DNA from: Simmondsia chinensis
Lineage: Eukaryota > Streptophyta > Magnoliopsida > Caryophyllales > Simmondsiaceae
Direction of reading: 5' to 3'
Assembly (NCBI GenBank): GCA_018398585.1
Contig: JAGTTD010000011.1
Span: 17,537,346 to 17,601,345, forward strand
Length of the DNA stretch: 64,000 nt
Part shown: one piece after another, positions 59,371 to 64,000 of the stretch
How the letters are laid out: every line of letters begins with the position of its first letter
How positions within the stretch are numbered: the stretch's first letter is position 1
Notes under the pieces: generated by a model
Database searches by the model: none
Told to the model about the DNA's origin: nothing
What the model saw: the letters and a program-made list of their open reading frames with translations, nothing else
Position numbers and translations under genes: made by a program

Positions 59371-59701
59371 TAGGCTTGTATCCTCTAGAAGGTCCACCAA
59401 CACCCAAGTGTTCTTTCTTATTATAGAGTCTGGCTCTTTACTAACGTCCTCTCTCCGAAAAGAAGCATCTATGGTTCTCACGGCCTCAACATGAGTTTTA
59501 GGATCTTCCTCTTACATGAATGCACTCACAACATGTTCACCAAAGTCCTAACATTTAGACAAGAAAGCAGTTATGAAGTTAGGTCAAAAACTAGTCTAAG
59601 TTCGAGCCCTCTTACTTCTTGTAAGTTCTTGAACCTCGAGCTCAATGGGCAAGACTAGATGATGATGTAGATGCAATAGGCACATAATCAAGCAATGAAG
59701 C

Positions 59702-61280
59702 TATTGAAATTGGTGTCCTGGAAAACCTAGATAGTTAGTTTTAAATATTAAATAAATAAAATTATTTTATTTATTTATTGTCGGATTATGTTTTATGAGT
59801 CAAACATGCGTGTAATTGTTTTCTAAAAATGTTCCAAGAGATGGATGTAGTCCAAGATGACATGTCAAGTTTGGTTTAAGTGGTCAACGAGATTGAGCCA
59901 CGTATAGATTTAAACCAAATAAGTGCTAAGCTGTCAAAATATATGTTCGTAGTTTGGACAACTTGTTTAATAAGACTATAATATAATAGTTTAGATGGCT
60001 TGTCTAGATCATGTGGATAGGGATCCAAAAATATTATGTTGGTATTGTCCATAAGATATGAACACATTGAGTAGGACCACCTAAATTATTCGTCAAAAAT
60101 AATTAATTATGTAAGACGACAACTTTAAATTCAAGAAAAAGCCTGAACTCGTGCATCAATTGTTCGTTGCTTTAATATGCCAAAAGGATTAGTCAAAGTG
60201 CATTGACTCGAATCTTACGTGCGTTGGGTAACGGCATGATGTGTAGCAGGAACAATTGTTTTACGTGGAATCTATTATCTCTAACGAGATAAAGATGTCT
60301 CCTTAGTTGATTCACAAATATACAAACAGATTCTAGAATCTTTGGCCAAAGTATTCTATATGTTTGAAATTTGGAATTAATATAGAAATTACTTATGTAT
60401 TATTGAATTGGTCGAGCAGGGTGAGTCGAGAAATACAGCAATAGATGTGAAAAAAATAACGATAATAGTTAAAGTTGTTTTTGCTCACGGATATCTAATA
60501 GGGGGTTAATTGTCATAATAAAAGCTATTTGGGAAATTCTTGAGCTAATATATTGAATTTTAGATTGCAGTAAAACTTATTTAGTGGAATAAAGTTTTTA
60601 CTAAATGGTAATCAATTGTTATAATAAGATGACAATTAGATTTGACCCATTTGGAGCTATCCCTGAGGTCCCTTCGTAAGTCTCAACTGAAGCATCGTTT
60701 GAAAATATTTAAAAAATGAATTCATGGAATGAATTATTATTTACGAGATACATAAATTCTTATGCTAAGCAAATATTCATGAGATGCATATTTAGTACAA
60801 TAAATTACACTGTGTTTTAAATAAAAAAAAAAGGGAGAAAGAATATCACAGCCTTGGTCATAACTTGCGAAATGTTGCACGCGCCCACTGTTTAAATAAA
60901 AAAAGGAAAAGAGTGTCATTGACATCATGCTAACGTTAGTGTCCGCTATTCACATGAAGTGCACGAAGACACGTCTCACCTTTATGACGTCAGCGGCTCA
61001 ATTTTTTTAATTTAAATGTGTTTTCAACCAATGGTTCACACGCATAACATTTGAGGGGCAACTATTGAACACAATATTTTAGCAATGTCAAATATTCATC
61101 CATATGTTCGAATGCAATGTCGAAAATATTGTGTTCAATAGTTGCCCCTTGAATTCTCACGTCTCTCTTGTGAGCCAATCATTGAATTCACAGATCATCG
61201 TTGCACACGTACAAAAAATGGTTAGGTGGATTCCATGCTTTGTTTGTTTGCTAAAATTATTATAATGTCCACAAGACTCA
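59702..61280 (+). repeat. Diverged 5' LTR and leader of copia-C
   Basis: Similar to copia-A LTR to about 60700. The inner end cannot be set, as no TGGTATCAGAGC follows. A hairpin-forming inverted repeat lies at 61053-61150. Confidence 0.5.
61053..61150. repeat. Inverted repeat with 26-bp perfect stem and 42-nt loop
   Basis: Arm GGGGCAACTATTGAACACAA (to ATATTTT at 61080) is exactly repeated in inverse at 61123-61148. Confidence 0.9.
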
Positions 61281-62317
61281 AAATCTCAACTGGAAGCGAG
61301 CTTCTAAGTGAATGCTCATGGCCTCTGTTACTGGTCTAGCAGTTGGTAGGTGGGCATGACTCCCTGAGGAGAGCATTCATTTGAAAAATACAAGGTTAGA
61401 TCTCTTATGATAGACTGAAGTGCAAGAATAATGGGTGCGGCTACGCCAACATAGAATACTCCGTGGACTTGTATGGATGTCGAGGTAGCGGTGTGCACTT
61501 GACTAGGGTCTACATTAGCCTCCTCGAGAAGCTCTATTATATGACCTTAGAGGCTGAGGGTAGAGTGGTGTGTTAAATATGTTTACTAAAGAGTCTATAA
61601 GAAAACATATTTATTAAGAAATGTTCTCACTCTTCTGATATCTCAATTCGACCTCGCCGACAGGGAGCTTTGGGTAGTTCGGTTGGGTCACAATGGCACA
61701 CATGTAAGTGTCAAATTGTAAACTTCGAACTTTGATTGTTTGCTAAAAGTAGGAAAAGTAATCATGTACATTATATGACTTGTTTTACAATTTTTTTGAT
61801 TTCAGACTGATTGGTATATTTTTGCATTGTGATTAATACTAGTGTGTATTACTTATCTATTCTATTTTGCTCGCTATGATATGGTATGTTTTAGTACATA
61901 TAAGGCCCTAGGAGATGCTCAGCGTTCACTAGTTTGCTACTAGTATATCTGCTACGTAAAAAGAACATTAGGAACATTAAACTAGACTAACAAGTTAATC
62001 AGTTGCGAGATTCGAACATTAGATGTCGAACGTTATATAGTATAAGATACTTGAATATTCAACTGTAGTACAGATAATCAGATATTTGAAAGAAGTGTTT
62101 GATTAAAGAACTAGTAGCATGAGAACAGCTAATGAAAAAGATGATAGACACAAGATTATGTTAGGAAAGTTCAGTGCAAGAGCACATCATATGATGATGG
62201 CTCATTTAATTTAACTGGAATTCTTGATGTAAATATTGATAGCTATTCTCAATAGGATCCTGACTTGCCTATGAAGGAAGGAACTCACCCAGTGCCTAAA
62301 GGGCTCCCACAGGGTCG

Positions 62318-62319
<2 letters not shown>

Positions 62320-62352
<33 letters not shown>
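62320..62352. repeat. Poly(G) run, 33 nt (C run on the SINE strand)
   Basis: Lies in the SINE body where relatives have a short CCCC stretch, so it seems to be an expansion. Confidence 0.95.
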
Positions 62353-62353
<1 letters not shown>

Positions 62354-62429
62354 GAGAATATACATAGCCTTCCCCCTACAGATGTTAACCTGAAGAGAGG
62401 CTGTTTCCCAATGCCCCCAACCTGAGGGT

Positions 62430-62529
62430 GAGGACTTCTCAGGAGGTCACCCATCCTGGTACTACTCTCGCCCAAGCATGCTTAACTTCGGAATTCTAAT
62501 GGGATCCGGTGACGGCGTGTTGGTGCCCT
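62430..62529 (-). pseudogene. 5S rRNA-like segment (SINE promoter head)
   Basis: Minus strand matches plant 5S rRNA from about position 10 to 105: CACCGGATCCCAT, AGTTAAGCATGCTTGGGCG, AGAGTAGTACCAGGATGGGT, GACCTCC. The internal Pol III control elements (A box, intermediate element, C box) are all present with few changes. The first ten and the last bases of 5S are lost, so it is not a ribosomal gene. Confidence 0.88.
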
Positions 62530-62530
62530 C

Positions 62531-64000
62531 TTTGGTAATAGAGATTACTTGTTATTTGAATGGATGAAAGTACAGTTTGAGAAATGGTGTAATGGGAACT
62601 AAGAGAAGAGTTCACTTAGTGTAACATCTATCTCAAGAATTAGGAACCTCTAGAGGGTAAGATAAAACATGAGTCAAAATAGTTCTTTTTTCCTCTTTTA
62701 TAAAATCACTGGACATTTGTTTTAAAATGAATTGCCTAGGAACATAGATACTATTGTTTCCAAGACTGAAAAGCTGACATGATAAGATATTTCATATCAT
62801 GTCCCCTCTAGTAATGACTAGTAGGTAGTTAACTAGTGTTCTGGTGAGTGGGCTTTCAGTAAGTGCACCAAGAGAAGTAGTTTAGGTCGAGGAATGTAGT
62901 TTATGATTTTAGTAACTATCTTATTGTACCAGTTTCTTGAGAAATTTGATTGCTATTTGCTATTTGTTTCAAAATAGCCTTTCAGTTATTTTTATGAAAA
63001 ATTGACAAGTGGATAAGTAAATAAAGTATTTATTAAAAAGGAACATTGGTGGATGGTTGACTTATTTTAATCATAACTATGTTATTGGTAATTTATTCAT
63101 CTAATACAAGCTAAGTTGCGTAACTATATAAAAGAAGAATTTTCTGAAGTCCATATAGCTTTTAAGCGGCACTTGATCTTAGGTCACACTAATCTGGTAT
63201 GATTCAAAACTTATTTGATTTGTCTTATGGGATCATTAAGTAATAAAATGATAACTGGAATGTGAATCATGTTTGAATTAGTGGTGACTGAAAGAGCCTT
63301 TAAGAGTAAAGACAATAGAGCAACTAAGATTCTAGAACTTGTCCATAAAATGTTTATGGACTGCTAAAAGTTCAAGTGAGTGGAAGCAAATAGTATTTCA
63401 TAAAATGTTTGTGAATAACTACTCAATTAATTTATATATGGATATAGCTATAAAAACTGAAGTCTTAAATCCTTTTAAAAGATCAAATAATTAAATATCA
63501 AAGTTGGGATCAGTTAGGTAACTATATCAAGTCACTCTGATTATAACAAAGTGGCAGTTTCAGGAGAATTCTTAGTTTTCCTTAGTACAAAGAGTTGTAG
63601 CAAGGATCAATTTATGTTATTGAATGTGGGAAAATTCATTTGATGAGTCTCATCTACATATCAAAAGGTTTGTAATCTAAGAGATTTTAGAAAGTGTTCT
63701 AGAAGTACAACAGATAGATTATGTTAGATAGATCGACAGTATGAGATAATGTGTCTCTACAGCTTGATATAACTTATAGTGTAGATGATATATTAGATAT
63801 ATATTCAACTAGGTTATTGTCACACTAAGTACATGAGAGCTTTGGCATAGTGGGAGAAAAGTTAAGGTCACCTGACAGACTCATGTCTTCAGTCCTAACG
63901 GTTAAGTATGATAGTGAATCTGATCCTTTAGAGTACAATGAAACCCTTAAGTATAAAGATGCAGATCAATTGGTCAAGGCAATAAAATTTAAGTTAAAGC
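62531..64000 (+). pseudogene. copia-C gag-pol remnants
   Basis: AT-rich, heavily broken. A pre-integrase-like LGHTN segment near 63180, the integrase lead-in (ERAFKSKDNRATKILELVHK, near 63290) parallel to copia-A, and the segment ahead of RT at 63845-64000 are readable by comparison with copia-A only. No frame longer than about 60 codons. Dead. Confidence 0.6.

Larger units (their letters stand above)
56433..59700 (-). mobile_element. Ty1/copia retrotransposon copia-B, 3' half
   Basis: Minus-strand element with 3' LTR, polypurine tract, RNase H and RT; the N-terminal part of pol and 5' LTR are missing, cut at about 59700 by copia-C. Codon remnants run KPKGCKWLF-like (near 59360), then RT. 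Between RNase H and the LTR, 57410-58260 shows a long 3' noncoding region with no recognised domain. Confidence 0.85.
62285..62530 (-). mobile_element. SINE with a 5S rRNA-derived head
   Basis: Minus strand: about 100 nt of 5S rRNA, then GGGAAACAGCCTCTCT, GGGGGAAGGCTATGTATA, a C run, GACCCTGTGGGAGCC and AGGCACTGGG. The second half is the conserved 3' body seen in many angiosperm tRNA-derived SINEs, here behind a 5S instead of a tRNA head. Inserted in copia-C. Target duplication and tail not resolved. Confidence 0.75.
59702..64000 (+). mobile_element. Ty1/copia element copia-C, related to copia-A, cut by window edge
   Basis: The left end TATTGAAATTGGTGTCC corresponds to the copia-A LTR start. 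Segments at 59930-60130 (TTTAGATGGCTTGTCTAG, GGATCCAAAAATATTATGTTGG) and 60290-60660 follow the copia-A LTR in order. 61285-61700 matches the copia-A leader; 63290-63400 matches its integrase region; 63845-64000 (CACCTGACAGACTCATG, AGTACAATGAAACCCTTAA) matches 17330-17430. The pol remainder continues past the window. Confidence 0.8.

Noticed and set aside
62430..62529. Functional 5S rRNA gene
   Set aside because: The first ten bases and the 3' end are missing and the segment continues into a SINE body.
62285..62530. Cassandra TRIM carrying 5S sequence
   Set aside because: No LTR pair; the sequence after the 5S part is the typical SINE body.

Overview
The window is transposon-dense plant nuclear DNA, most likely from an eudicot. 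Its gene families are exclusively plant ones: Ty1/copia and Ty3/gypsy pol genes, CACTA, hAT and Mutator-like (MULE) transposons, a plant mobile domain (PMD) gene, a DUF1985-Ulp1 gene and a plant Argonaute exon. No intact single-copy host gene is visible. The species cannot be told from the sequence.

Layout. (1) 1-4595: 5' part of a minus-strand Ty3/gypsy element (gypsy-A) with PBS and 5' LTR. (2) 4596-53342 is held together by one old host element, probably a Tat-lineage gypsy on the minus strand, split into three pieces: 53342-51963 (RT end, RNase H, second RNase H), 24510-about 23430 (integrase), and 23420-20720 plus 5417-4850 (an antisense PMD gene). A copia element (copia-A, 5418-20719, flanks ATAAC/ATAGC) split the PMD gene and itself carries a CACTA transposon (8271-14782, TSD AGA) with a 193-bp tandem array. 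A giant MULE (24511-51962, perfect 9-bp TSD TCATTTTTT) split the pol gene. (3) 53343-55975: 5'-truncated plus-strand gypsy-B. (4) 56433-59700: minus-strand copia-B. (5) 59702-64000: copia-C, related to copia-A, invaded by a SINE whose head is 5S rRNA.

The MULE is the main object. It has two convergent genes: a decayed mudrA-type transposase (plus) and a ten-exon DUF1985-Ulp1 protease gene (minus), a pairing like Kaonashi MULEs. Leaders, introns and intergenic spacers hold about 130 copies of an 83-bp repeat built on alternating inverted half-sites. The repeat direction follows the transcription direction of the gene it sits in. Two later elements landed inside these repeats in one 10.3-kb intron: a hAT element (37955-41076, TSD ACCTATCA) and an LTR element (42017-46583, TSD TTGAT) with an 884-918-codon open frame I do not recognise.

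Between the two MULE genes lies a non-repeat cassette: the last exon of an AGO1/5/10-clade Argonaute, with its splice acceptor and stop, next to an 80-bp-arm hairpin preceded by a TATA box. The hairpin looks like an inverted duplication of sequence just 3' of the Argonaute stop, which is how young plant MIRNA loci are thought to arise. This is my leading candidate for something new. Coding regions carry scattered stops, many fitting C-to-T decay of methylated DNA; only the 918-codon frame is fully open.
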